This document shows, in pieces, positions 55,034 to 64,000 of a stretch of DNA of 64,000 bases. The translations under genes and the position numbers were made by a program. The stretch covers positions 2,247,001 to 2,311,000 of the forward strand of contig JAVMKO010000006.1 in the NCBI GenBank assembly GCA_032164245.1, in the 5' to 3' direction. The DNA is from Sternotherus odoratus (lineage: Eukaryota > Chordata > Testudines > Kinosternidae). Positions within the stretch are counted from its first letter, which is position 1. Every line of letters begins with the position of its first letter. The notes below the pieces were generated by a model, which saw nothing but the letters and a program-made list of their open reading frames with translations, was not told where the DNA came from and did not search any database.

Positions 55034-55728
55034 AAACATAAAAATGCCCCTATTGGGTCAAACCAAGGTCCATCTAGCCCAGTCTCCTGTCTGTCGACAG
55101 TGGCCAATATCAGGTGCCCCAGAGGGAATGAACAGGACAAGGAACCATCAAGTGACCCATCCTATAATGCCCATTCCCAGCTTCTGGCAAACAGAGGGTA
55201 GGGACACCATTCCTGCCCATCCTGGCTAATAGACATTGATGGACCTGTCCTCCATGAACTGATCTAGTTCTTTTATTGAACCCTGTTTTGGTCTTGGCCT
55301 TCACAACATCCTCTGGCTTGGAGTTCCACAGGTTGACTGTGTGTTATGTGAAGAAATGCAGTCGGACCCCAGAATACCGCGCACCGCGATAGCGCGAATC
55401 CATTTATAGCGTGGGGCGCAGCTGCCTCCTGATGTCAGCGGCGGGCGCAGTTTTGATTCAGCAGAACCCCGCAATACCGCGACCCCACGCTTGTCGTGAT
55501 CGAGTTTTTTTAGAGTCCGATCGTCACGGTATTGCGGAATCCGACTGTACTTCCTTTTATTTGTTTTAAACCTGCTGCCTATTCATTTCATTTGGTGACC
55601 CTTGGTTCTTGTGTTATGAGAAGTAGTAAACAACACTTCCTTGTTTACTTTCTCTACACCAGTCATGATTCTATACACACCTCTATCATATCTCCCTTTA
55701 GCCATTTCTTTTCCAAGCTAAAAAACTA
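55034..55728 (-). mobile_element. CR1 LINE 3' end, interrupted
   Basis: On + it reads from the reversed 3' UTR (CCATCTAGCCCAGTCTCCTG, GGTGCCCCAGAGGGAATGAA) through the end of ORF2 (CTTGGAGTTCCACAGGTTGA), is interrupted at 55,357-55,549, and resumes with CTTCCTTTTATTTGTTTTAA, GGTGACCCTTGGTTCTTG and TATCATATCTCCC. The coding part corresponds to the last roughly 120 codons of ORF2. Confidence 0.9.
55359..55547. mobile_element. Tigger-type MITE nested in CR1
   Basis: Left end CAGTCGGACCCCAGAATACC and right end GGTATTGCGGAATCCGACTG are inverted repeats. CR1 resumes at TACTTCC, with TG (decayed TA) on the left, so the target is a TA dinucleotide. CAG ends and TA target fit pogo/Tigger. Interior GC-rich, CpG-rich, non-coding. 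Confidence 0.85.
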
Positions 55729-56150
55729 AATCAGTCCCACACAATTGTTGTTACTGGTGATAATGCATGGAATTTATCTAGATGATTCTGTTACCCAGGA
55801 TTTTCAAAACCCAAAGCAGTGGTAACTTAACTGTTTCCCTCCAGGCAGTGTCAGGAATAAATCAATGGGAAAACAGCACTCCCGTCTGATGAAAGATTGA
55901 TAAAAATAAGCATGCTCTTATTTAAAATGACCATTTATTAACTTTACGCACACACAAACATAAGCAAAGGTTTAAAACATCCCAAATAATTACCTAGAAT
56001 CTGAGACATATTGAGTAATTAGGAGCAATCATGCAATTGTTGTGGCTTGCAGGGAAGTGTATTGTGGGGTGTTTTCTTATTAAAAAAAATAACCTTGCAC
56101 CAGAAACAATGTGTGCACTGTTAATGCTACCCTTGTTCATTGCAACTGAA
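55729..56150. other. No recognised feature
   Basis: AT-rich flank without recognised sequence. Confidence 0.35.
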
Positions 56151-57250
56151 ACCTTGTCCACAGGCACATCCTCCATACCAGGCCAGAAACTTTCCCAGGT
56201 TAGAAGGTGGGAAAAGAAGACGTGGGAGGACATGTTCAATGAGTGCACCTCCGAGAGTGACAAGATGGAGTACAGAGCCAGGGCCGGCGACAGGGGGGTA
56301 CTACGGGTAGAGCTGTACCGGGCCCCGCACTTTAGGGGGCCCCGGTACAGCTCTACCCGTAGTCATCCGGCGCGGCTCTCCTCCGGACGAGCGCGCGTGT
56401 CCCCGGCAGGAGCAGTAAGCCCGGCTGGCGGCAGCGGCTCAGTCCAGGGGAGAAGGGATGGGGGGGGAGCTGCAAGGGCGGCTCACGCCGCTCCCGGGCT
56501 CTCGCTCCCGCTGCGGCCACCTGTCAGCTGGGGGGGGGAGCGCCGGCTGGGCGGGGGGGCCCAGCTGGGCTGGGGGGGCCCAAACTATCAGAGTAGGGGG
56601 GCCCCAAATTTCTGTCGCCAGCCCTGTACAGAGCATGGAGGATTACATTGTCCAACAACCTGCACAAGGACAGGGAACACTGGAGAGCATGCCGGGAACA
56701 ATAGCGTACCACGCAGGAAGAGATGCTGCAGATTATGAAGGAGCCGTTAGACATGTTGAGGTCTCTGGCTGAGGTTCAAGAAAGGCAGCTGGATGCTGGA
56801 GTTACTCTGCAGCCTATGCTGAACCTGCTACCATCATCTCCCAGTTCTATCGCCTCCTCCCCCGAATGAGGAGGCAGGTGGCGGGGAGAGGGGGGAGTTT
56901 GGTATCCCTTGCCCTCAACACCAGGGGAGGGTACAAGGACCAGAAGGCCCCATTCCCCCACCTTTGATTGTTCTTGCAGTGCATCTGTAAACAAGCTTCC
57001 ATTTCTCTCCCTCCAGTGTTAGCCCTTTTGCCCCAGGTTTTCTTACTTTTCTTTGCTGTCTCCGTGTGTATAATGAAATGCAACGGATTGAAGAGGAAGG
57101 GCTCTTTATTCATTCAGCACCTGGTGGTTTGGTTAGGGAAGATGAGGCTGTATCTGAATCTTTATAATATCATCTACCGCACAGAAGTGCAGTGGCATTT
57201 GATGTGCTAAGACTTGCCACAAACTGAACTATGCTATGTAAGAGCACATT
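56151..57250 (+). pseudogene. Harbinger-type Myb-partner gene remnant, split by a hAT MITE
   Basis: Either side of the hAT element the plus strand reads one interrupted frame: REKTRDEMF-like sequence (here RWEKKTWEDMFNECTSESDK) before it, and after it SNNLHKDREHWRACREQ, a stop, then EMLQIMKE, DMLRSLAEVQERQLDA and LQPMLNLLPSSPSSIASSP. This is the coiled-coil C-terminal half of the Myb/SANT-like protein of a Harbinger-type element as I remember it, similar in plan to LLRILELQVETLQRIA in the gene at 22.4-24.2 kb. The domain that binds DNA is absent. The downstream part up to about 57,250, with a TTTATTCATTCAGCAC end, looks like its 3' flank. It cannot be functional. Confidence 0.5.
56279..56626. 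mobile_element. hAT-type MITE, copy B
   Basis: Ends CAGGGCCGGCGACAG and CTGTCGCCAGCCCTG, with TACAGAGC at 56,271-56,278 and 56,627-56,634, an exact 8-bp target duplication. It shares the left hairpin, CpG-rich centre and TTTCTGTCGCC end with copy A at 15,171 and has the same orientation, but its G-rich region near 56,530-56,580 is shorter. Confidence 0.95.
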
Positions 57251-58834
57251 ATTTATTAAAATAGCTCTAAGACTCTAACTGTGGGAGCCAAAACTGTTCA
57301 CTTGTTCATGACCCAAAAACATTTGAAGGAATTCATCCCAGGAATCGCATAGCCTGTTTGTGCCTAATACTCTGGAAAAGTTGCCCCAGCACATTTTATC
57401 CTCACATAAAGATCTTTTTTTAAATGCTGCCAATCCCTGGGACAGCTGGGATTATCTGCTGCACGCATACCAGCACAAAATAGCTGAGAAGGGCTGTTTC
57501 AACTGGAGCGTTCACATTTTCTTTCCATTGGGACGTCGCTGGGAAGTGCTTTCTCAAGCCAGTTCTTCTCTATCTCTATTTTATCTTCTACAGCCTTGAG
57601 GGCATGTGCGCTCACTTATTTCATGCTGAAGTTATTGCTCTTAGCACAGAGAAAACCTAATGGGTGAGTGTGGATCTGAATGAAAGAGCTGTGAGCGAGG
57701 AGCTGGCACCTTTCATTTAAGGGAGGTGAAAATCTGACTCAGCTGAGCCATAAATCCTTAACGAAGTCAGGTTCGTGAGGTCTAAAAGGGTATGAAGACT
57801 GCTGTCATCTCACTGGCTGAGTAAAATGTTATTAGGATTCCTTCATTTTGGTAAGCTCTTTAACTATTCATTTATCTGCCTTTTCCCCCTTTTGCTGCAT
57901 ACAGCATTTTAATTCATCTGGCCGTCTAGACATACAGAGCCTAATCCATTGATTTCACTGGGCTTTGGCAGCACTTCCCTTTCTTTCAGTGGGGTTTGGA
58001 TTAGCCCGTTGCTGTTTTATACCTTTGAAATTAACAGCAAATGCAAGCTTCACTTGCAAAGCCTGCATGCTGAAAAGCAAGACTTGCCACTTGGGACTTG
58101 CAAACGGGACCATCTCCACAGCTTAATTGCTCCTCCCTAATGTTACTAATAAGTACCCTTGTAAATTATTTTGTAATATAGACAAAAGCCTTCTTACCGC
58201 ACCGTAGCACTAACCTGAAAGTGTGTGCTGCATAAAGAAGAGAATCATGTTCACCTAATTAAAAGACACATGAGATGGCTTCAAATCTTGCCCACCTGAA
58301 CTCAGTGCAAGAAGCCAGAGCCAGGGTAAAATAATTCATTACTAAAGCAAGGCTACCCTTTAAGGAGAGGAAGGGTCTAATTCTATGATAAATCACTCAA
58401 GAGCTGTACAGGGAAAGGCCTAGCATCCATAATAATCACAGGGAAATTGCTGAGAATTTAGGAAACCTTTGGCAGTGCTCGCATTACAGCAAAGGTTGAT
58501 GGGGGCGGGGGACTACGTGTTTTGGGGAAGTGAAATATAAAGGTTTGTGCACATTTTTGACAGGTTCTATTTTGTGAGTTTCACAGAGTTAAAGATTTCA
58601 AAGTCTTTGAAGACAAGGATTCTGTTGATGTTTGTATTTGCCCTCGCTTTGCACTCAAACAACTCCCCAGAATGGGGTTTTGAGTTGGGCTGGTCGGGAA
58701 AGAAGAATTCTGTTTCGTGAAAAATTGAGGTTTTTGATCTTTGTTTTGGTTGACGACTGCTGAAAAAATGTGGGACGGGGGGGGGGGGGGGAATGAGAGA
58801 AAGTGAGCCAGAGACACCCCACCTCTGAACAGCC
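57251..58834. other. No gene; repeat-poor stretch
   Basis: Largely AT-rich unique-looking sequence. A short palindromic-family word (CACTGGGCTTTGGCAGCA) lies near 57,957. A run of about 17 G lies at 58,776-58,792. Confidence 0.35.
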
Positions 58835-58930
58835 AATGGTCTGGTGGTCAGTGCTCCCCCAGAATGTGGGGAACCCAGGCATGAGTCCCTGCTCTGCCCT
58901 ATTTGGCTCAGGGACTTCAATGCTGGTTTC
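58835..58930 (+). repeat. Possible tRNA-derived SINE scrap
   Basis: GGTCTGGTGGTCAGTGCTCC and GGGAACCCAGGCATGAGTCC resemble the A- and B-box parts of a tRNA-like SINE head, followed by CTGCTCTGCC. Too decayed to be sure. Confidence 0.3.
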
Positions 58931-59429
58931 CCACATCCCTGGGGAGTGTCCTAACAAGGGGGCTATTGGCTATTCTGGGGGTCTCTCTATCTCTGAGTTT
59001 GAGCAGAAATTTGATCTGGGGTCTGAGAAATCTTCTGTAACAGTGTTAATTCTCACCCCCGCAACACCTCCTGATGGTCAACCCAGGAATTAGCTCTTGT
59101 CAGACCTGGAGCGCCCTCTGCACATGGTGTCTTGCCCATCATCTGCTCTGCTGATTTCAGACCCACGTTGCTCCCCACTCTGCAGCGTCTGCTTCAGGAC
59201 ACTGCCCTCCGACAGTGCCCCCTACTCCATTCTCACCGCCTTCCAGGAGGGCGGTGGGGTAACCACAGTCCTTTGGCTTGCACCTGCCTCAGTGACCAAC
59301 CACAACCCCAAAGTCTAGCCCCTCAGCTCAGGGGCCTGTTATAGTCTGTCTCAGCCACAATTATCCATGGCCAAGTGCAGTACAAGGGGGAAGACCCAAG
59401 ACCACCCACTACTCTGGGTCCCGACTATA
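58931..59429. repeat. Unidentified interspersed repeat-like sequence
   Basis: Contains CTGTCTCAGCCACAATTATC, CATGGCCAAGTGCAGTACAA and CCACCCACTACTCTGGGTCC, a word set I associate with a reptilian LTR-related repeat. No ends or target duplication found. Confidence 0.3.
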
Positions 59430-59595
59430 ATCATTCATCATCCCATCTTGATTTAAGATTGCTAGATGGAGAATCCATCACAACCCTTGGTAAACTGTTC
59501 CAATGGCTAATGACCCTCACTGTTAAAAAATTACACCTTAGTGCCAGGCTGAATTTGTCTAGTTCTCAATTCCAGTCATCTTGTTATAAAAGATG
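59430..59595 (-). mobile_element. CR1-type LINE fragment
   Basis: On + CTTGATTTAAGATTGCTAG, GGAGAATCCATCACAACCC, TTGGTAAACTGTTCCAATGG and TTAAAAAATTACACCTTAGT correspond to the reversed end of a CR1-type ORF2. No 3' tail. Confidence 0.7.
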
Positions 59596-60679
59596 GTGAT
59601 TTTTTCTGTAACCAGTGTTCTTTGAGATGGGTTCCTCATGTCCATTCACCTTCGGGGTGTGTGCTCACTACATGCACCAGTGCCGGGCGTTTGTCCCTCA
59701 GTGGTATCTGTAGGGGACCAGTAGTATCCCTGTTGAGGGGGGTCAGAGTCCATGGTCATAGTGGTGGGGTGTAAACTCAGCTTGCTGTGGAGCGCGGATG
59801 CCATCCAGTTCTTACATGGGGGAGAAGAGCATTACCTTGGTCTCCAATGGCACCTCTACCAAACGAAGGCTGGATCGTGTCTTCATGTCCAGGAAAGCAG
59901 CCCATGAGAACCAGGTCAGCCTATCCAGGATCTGCAGCTGTCACTGTGCCAGGGAGGTGGGAGGAGATGTCTCACCTTCCAGGGGCAGGACTGCAGTTTC
60001 CACCTGTTTAGGGTTCCTCTCTTCCACTGCCGATGCTGACATCACCCAACACTACACTGGAAACCCCTCACTTCAATTAGTAACTCTTGTTGGCCCAGTA
60101 CACGTGGATTTCCACCCCCACCTCAGGGATCAGTGCAGAACAACAGCCTCAGGCGTTCCTGCTCCATAGTTGCATCCATTATGGGATGATTTGGGCTAAG
60201 CCAAAAACTGAAGAAGGGTAAAAGGAGGGGAAGGAGCTGCAGAAGTCAGTGATCGCTCATTAGTCAGCCCCAGCCCCAGTGCCTCTTCTGGGCTAATCTG
60301 CCCCCCAAGGAACCAGTCCCTAATGATAGGGGCTGGGCCCACTTCCTCTTTGAAAGGGAGGCTGCACCCTCTGGCACCTACTTACTCACAAAGGATGAGA
60401 CTATACATGAGTAATGCAGGCTCCCCCTAAACGAATGCCAATCACATCTTTTCCCATATCCACCATCCTGTGTTCTGTATGTAGCTCGTCTTACAGAGCC
60501 CGTCTAAGGAATCATCTAAGGACGTTTTTTCAAATAGATATGCTCTAATGCAAACAGGCATTATTCTGGAGAAGTTCTCTGGCCTCTGTCCTACCGGAGG
60601 TCAGACTCCGTGATCACAGACTCCATGATCAAATCATTCCACGCCTGCTTCAGGGCCCACCGAAGGCAAAGGGAGTGTG
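59596..60679. other. No gene; possibly LTR-related
   Basis: GTTCTTTGAGATGGGTTCCT at about 59,618 resembles the start of a dispersed reptilian repeat with GTGTGCTCACTACATGCACC. The 123-codon open frame 59,798-60,169 has no recognised domain. Confidence 0.3.
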
Positions 60680-61075
60680 AGAGGAACATAGGGCTGAAAA
60701 GGATGACATGGGTTATTGAGTCCAAACCCTGCTATCCCAGGCAGACCTGTCACATAAACCTCTTCATAACCTGATCCTGTTCCAGGTTAAAACTCATTCG
60801 GTTGTTTGCCCCCACAACTCCTACTGGGAAGCTGTCCCAGAACCTCACTGCTCTGGGAGTTAGAAATGTCCAGCGTCAATTTCTTCATTTATACCCATTT
60901 GTTCTTGTGCCAATGCTGTGATTTCGCTGAAGTAGCTTTTCTCTCTCCTTCTTCCCAGCCTTCTGTCCCCCACTCCCAGTGTAGTTATAGCAAGCAGCCC
61001 TATCCGAGCCCAGCTTTCTTTTTAGGTTGGATGCGAGAGACCCTATAAAAAGAGCAATGTTGTTAAACTCCAGCC
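60680..61075 (-). mobile_element. CR1-type LINE fragment
   Basis: On + GGGAAGCTGTCCCAGAACCT, CTCTGGGAGTTAGAAATGTC and TTTATACCCATTTGTTCTTG correspond to the reversed CR1 C-terminal region and its vicinity. Heavily decayed; coding frames lost. Confidence 0.6.
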
Positions 61076-61795
61076 TCTGGTGTCAACTCAGACCTGAGTT
61101 GGCCTTCTGGGAGAAATTCTTCCAGCATGTACTCCTGAGCTTCACACTATTACCCTCACCCTGCCAAAGCTCTTCCATGCGCCTTATCCAATGGCAATCA
61201 AAGGTGATAATTAATTATTTGCAAGGCATTTCCAGGACATCACAAATATACATTCCACCTATTTTCAAAAACAGACAAAATTCCCCAAGTAATTCCCACC
61301 TTCCCTTCTGAGCTGGAATGGGAAATATTATGAAAAGAAAGCAAAACTGCCCGTCTCCTTCCCCCGCCCCCCAGGATTGCTTTCTCACTTTCATCCAGCA
61401 AAGTTCAAAGGCAGCTAATGAAAGTACCATTACGCTTTGCTAGCTGTAGACTCTCACAGGAGAAAATCACAGGAGCCAGATAAACTGGCAAAAGTTGGGT
61501 GCCTTTTTGTTATGTCTTCACATGCCAATTACAACACACAGCGACAAAAGCTCACTCTGCAAAACAAACCACTTATCAGTCTACTGCAAGCCCTGGGAAA
61601 ATTAAGTAGAAGCTGATTGAACCATGTTTTGCTGGGAAACATTTAAAAGTCTTTTCCTTCCCTCTGAGAATCCTGTTGAGCATGGTGGAGGGAATAAAGG
61701 ATCGTTTCAAATCCATGTTTGTCATCTCACCTAACAAACTGCAGGTTAATAAAATAGCCACTTGTGGTGCTCAGTTCTCCACGCTTTTACACCGT
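61076..61795. other. No recognised feature
   Basis: No gene, RNA or clear repeat. Confidence 0.35.
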
Positions 61796-61877
61796 GGGCC
61801 CGATTCCCCATGGATCTGCATCTCATTGAATCACTTGCACTAGTGTAAAGTGATTCTGAACTGGTGAATCGGGCTAG
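61796..61877. repeat. Short inverted-end MITE
   Basis: GGGCCCGATTCCCCATGG on the left and GGTGAATCGGGCTAGC on the right are near inverted repeats, with CACTAGTGTAAAGTG in the middle: the dispersed GGGCCTGATTC family. Target duplication not clear. Confidence 0.5.
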
Positions 61878-61919
61878 CTTAGTGGTTTTCAGACTGGGCG
61901 CTCACTCTTTCCCCTAATG

Positions 61920-62361
61920 CTGGGGTGGCCAACCCGTGGCTCCGGAGCCACATGTGGTTCTTCAGAAGTTAATGTGCGGCTCCGTGTACAGTCACTGACT
62001 CCGGGGCTGGAGCTACAGGCACCAACTTTCCAGTGTGCCGGGGGGTGCTCACTGCTCAAGCCTTGATCCTGCCACAAGCCCTGCCCCCACTCCACCCCTT
62101 CTCACCCCCTCCCCTGAGCCTGCCATGCCCTTGCTCGTCCCCCTCCCTCCCCGATCCTCCTGCACGCCACGAAACAGCTGATCAGGAGGAAGGGTAGGAA
62201 GGGGGAGGTGCTGATTGGCGAGGCTTCCGGTGGGCAGGAGGTGCTGGGAATTGCTGGGATGGAAGGGGGAAGGGGGAAGCTGCTGGCATATTACTGTGGC
62301 TCTCTGGCAATGTACATTGGTAAATTCTGGCTCCTTCTCAGGCTCAGGTTGGCCACCCCGC
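61920..62361. mobile_element. hAT-type nonautonomous element (CAGGGGTGGCCAACC class)
   Basis: Left end CTGGGGTGGCCAACCCGTGG and right end CAGGTTGGCCACCCCGC are inverted repeats. CCCTAATG (61,912-61,919) and CCCAAATG (62,362-62,369) match at seven of eight target positions. The interior holds CGGAGCCACATGTGG and a pyrimidine-rich centre, with no coding capacity. Confidence 0.85.
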
Positions 62362-62369
62362 CCCAAATG

Positions 62370-62884
62370 GAAACGCTTCAAGAAAATACTAAAATGTGGA
62401 AGTAGATCTATCAAACTGGTGAAATAGAGCAAAATGCAACTCTAACCATATTAGCGGAAACTGAAACTCTTTCCCCTGGACTTAGGAAAGAGAGTGTTTG
62501 CTTGTATGAGCAGGTGTTGTTTTCTGTCACACTCACAGACAGAACAAGGCAGTTGCTTGGTCTTACCACAGAGGCTAATGAAGCGCCCTGAATACATATG
62601 TGCCAGGCAACTTCTTTTTGTGAGCACAGGAGAAAGGAAAGAACTTGCTTCCCAGGGAGAAGTGGGAGGGGAAGCTCCAAGTGAAAGACCGGGGGAGAGA
62701 CTTCAGGAGAGCTTGGGGTCAGACAAAAAGGATTCCTGGGGAACCAGACAAACCAACGGCAGGACTCTGTCAGAAAGTGAGCAACAGAGAAATAAAAAGT
62801 GAGCTTGCAAATCCAAGGGGGCCGGAGTCGGCTGTCTGTAGCTATGTGAGCATTTGGGCTGGGAAATCAGGTTCTTCCCAGATT
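62370..62884. other. No recognised feature
   Basis: Nothing recognised. Confidence 0.35.
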
Positions 62885-62995
62885 TTACTTAGTGACAGAT
62901 TCATGGATCTCTAGGGCAGAAGTCTGAGCTTGTCACCATCTAGTCTGACAGGCCAGAGACCCTCACCCACTAATTCCTGCCTCTAGCCCCGAAAG
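62885..62995 (-). repeat. CR1/L3-type LINE 3' tail
   Basis: On + AGATTCATGGATCTCTAGGG, CACCATCTAGTCTGACAGGC and CTCACCCACTAATTCCTGCC read as the reversed 3' UTR of a reptilian CR1/L3-like family. Confidence 0.55.
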
Positions 62996-63408
62996 AGCAG
63001 AGCTTCCCAAGTGGTGTGTCATGGGAAGGTTGTAGCTGGACCATGGGCCTGGAGAGGCGGGGAAGGGAGGGAAGGGTTGGAGAGTGAGCCTGATCCATAC
63101 TCAACCGCAGCAGTGGCATCTGTCCTGTGGGGCTGGACCTGGCTCCCCACTCCGGGCATTGCACATGGGGGCACAGCGCCATTCAGGTTTGGCAAAGCTA
63201 CCTATATACCAGGTCGCAGCACCACTCACTAACATTTGGCCTGGTCTCCCCTCTGTCATGAATGGGATTTCCCCACATGCAGGACAAGGAAACCAGGAAT
63301 TAGTGCTAGGATGTAAAACACTCAGGGGGATTCACAGAGACAAAGGACGTTTGGGCCGGAGACTGGAAGAGCAGGAAGAAAATTGTCGGGCGCTGGGGAG
63401 AGACAGAG
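62996..63408. other. No recognised feature
   Basis: Nothing recognised apart from the target copy GACAGAG (63,402-63,408) of the next element. Confidence 0.35.
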
Positions 63409-63689
63409 GCCTGATCTACACTAGCGGCGAGGGTCGACCTAAGATACGCAACTTCAGCTACGTGAATAGCGTAGCTGAAGTCAACGCATCTTAGGTTGAC
63501 TTACCTGCCGTCCTCACAACGGCAGCGGTCGACAGCGGGTTCCCCCATTGACTCTGCCTTGCACCTTTTGGTGAGCTGGAGTTCCAGTGTTGACTTTGGG
63601 ATCGATTTATCGTGTCTTGACATGACACGATAAATCAATCCCCAATAGATCGATCTCTACCCGCCGACCCAGTCAGTCGTGTAGATGTG
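63409..63689. mobile_element. MITE with internal hairpins (7-bp TSD)
   Basis: The ends share the inverted ATCTACAC (left GCCTGATCTACACTAG, right CGTGTAGATGTG). GACAGAG at 63,402-63,408 and 63,690-63,696 is a 7-bp direct flank, suggesting an 8-bp-type (hAT) target. Inside are two hairpins: CTTCAGCTACG ... CGTAGCTGAAG within a longer GACCTAAGAT stem (about 63,435-63,500), and GATTTATCGTGTC ... GACACGATAAATC (63,603-63,637). Confidence 0.78.
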
Positions 63690-63696
63690 GACAGAG

Positions 63697-64000
63697 AGAT
63701 ACACGTCATGATTTAGAGAAGCTACAAGCCAGAGGGGGATCTGGACCCCTTAGAGGGTCTTCCCAAATCACTCAAGTGTAGTGAGGAAACTGAGGCAGGG
63801 ATGGCATGTAGGCATTGTTGTTCTGTCTTGATTTGTGTCTCTCTTGTGCTATCTAAAGCAGAGAATGATTTACAAACTCACGTGTTATGGAGTCCGGAGT
63901 ACTCACAAGGTTGGAGCTGTGGGACTGGGTTCGATTAAAACAGTGGGACATCCTTGGGGGATCAGCGCTTGTGCTAGAGCAAGAGGTAACAGGCAGAGAG
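63697..64000. other. No gene seen at the right edge
   Basis: GAGGAAACTGAGGCAGGGATG at 63,782-63,802 is MIR-like but short. Otherwise unrecognised. Confidence 0.35.

Noticed and set aside
56031..56738. 235-codon ORF as a single protein
   Set aside because: It fuses flanking sequence, a decayed Harbinger-type gene and the GC-rich hAT MITE; the parts have separate origins.
59798..60169. 123-codon ORF as a gene
   Set aside because: No domain and surrounded by repeat-like sequence; no supporting signals.

Overview
This window looks like intergenic or intronic DNA of a non-avian sauropsid, most likely a turtle. The evidence is its repeat content: 3' ends of CR1 LINEs ending in ATTCTTATG-type tails, L2/MIR-like ancient pieces, an RTE-type reverse transcriptase fragment, a Penelope-like element with a GIY-YIG domain, PIF/Harbinger, hAT and Tc1/mariner-Tigger DNA transposons, and long CA and TA microsatellites. 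I recognised no host exon, tRNA, rRNA, CRISPR array or bacterial feature. The turtle assignment is inference from remembered repeat families.

Layout. 1-12 kb: a CR1 3' fragment, a Tigger-like remnant, a GC-rich repeat next to a small hAT element, a (CA)n tract, a second hAT remnant, a MIR-like and an L2-like piece, and a minus-strand CR1 with a damaged RT motif. 12.5-15.6 kb: a solo LTR on the minus strand (TSD CATAC), a MER1-like hAT element, a 76-bp perfect palindrome around (TA)13, and a hAT MITE. 17.9-19.4 kb: a Penelope 3' tail and a Harbinger-type MITE (TSD CTG) carrying three GC-rich tandem units. 20,505-24,607: a nearly complete PIF/Harbinger transposon (TSD TAA) with a broken DDE transposase on +, a broken spliced Myb/SANT-like gene on -, and an unexplained 98-codon ORF on + inside the second gene's intron.

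24.9-30.2 kb: a hAT MITE, a Tigger-like element with an internal foldback and a GC-rich array, a mariner-type MITE, a repeat-poor stretch, and an RTE fragment. 33.5-34.6 kb: a second minus-strand solo LTR (TSD TACCT) and a foldback Penelope tail with an 11-bp TSD. 37.5-43.9 kb: a Harbinger-derived remnant, a CR1 end, a Penelope tail, and a 5'-truncated Penelope element into which a 770-bp hAT element with a CpG-rich core has inserted. 44-51 kb: an LTR 3' part, a CR1 end, an LTR-like stretch, a plus-strand solo LTR of the same family as the one at 12.5 kb (TSD GCAGG), and a 71-bp exact direct repeat bracketing that LTR. 53.8-57.2 kb: a 33-bp minisatellite, a CR1 end interrupted by a Tigger-type MITE, and a Harbinger Myb-gene remnant interrupted by a second copy of the 15-kb hAT MITE. 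59-64 kb: CR1 ends and three small DNA transposons.

The genes do not form a pathway. The only functional unit visible is the two-gene plan of a Harbinger transposon (DDE transposase plus Myb-like DNA-binding partner), and both genes are disabled. Nested insertions give a relative order of events, and most of the long open frames come from GC-rich tandem arrays inside DNA transposons.
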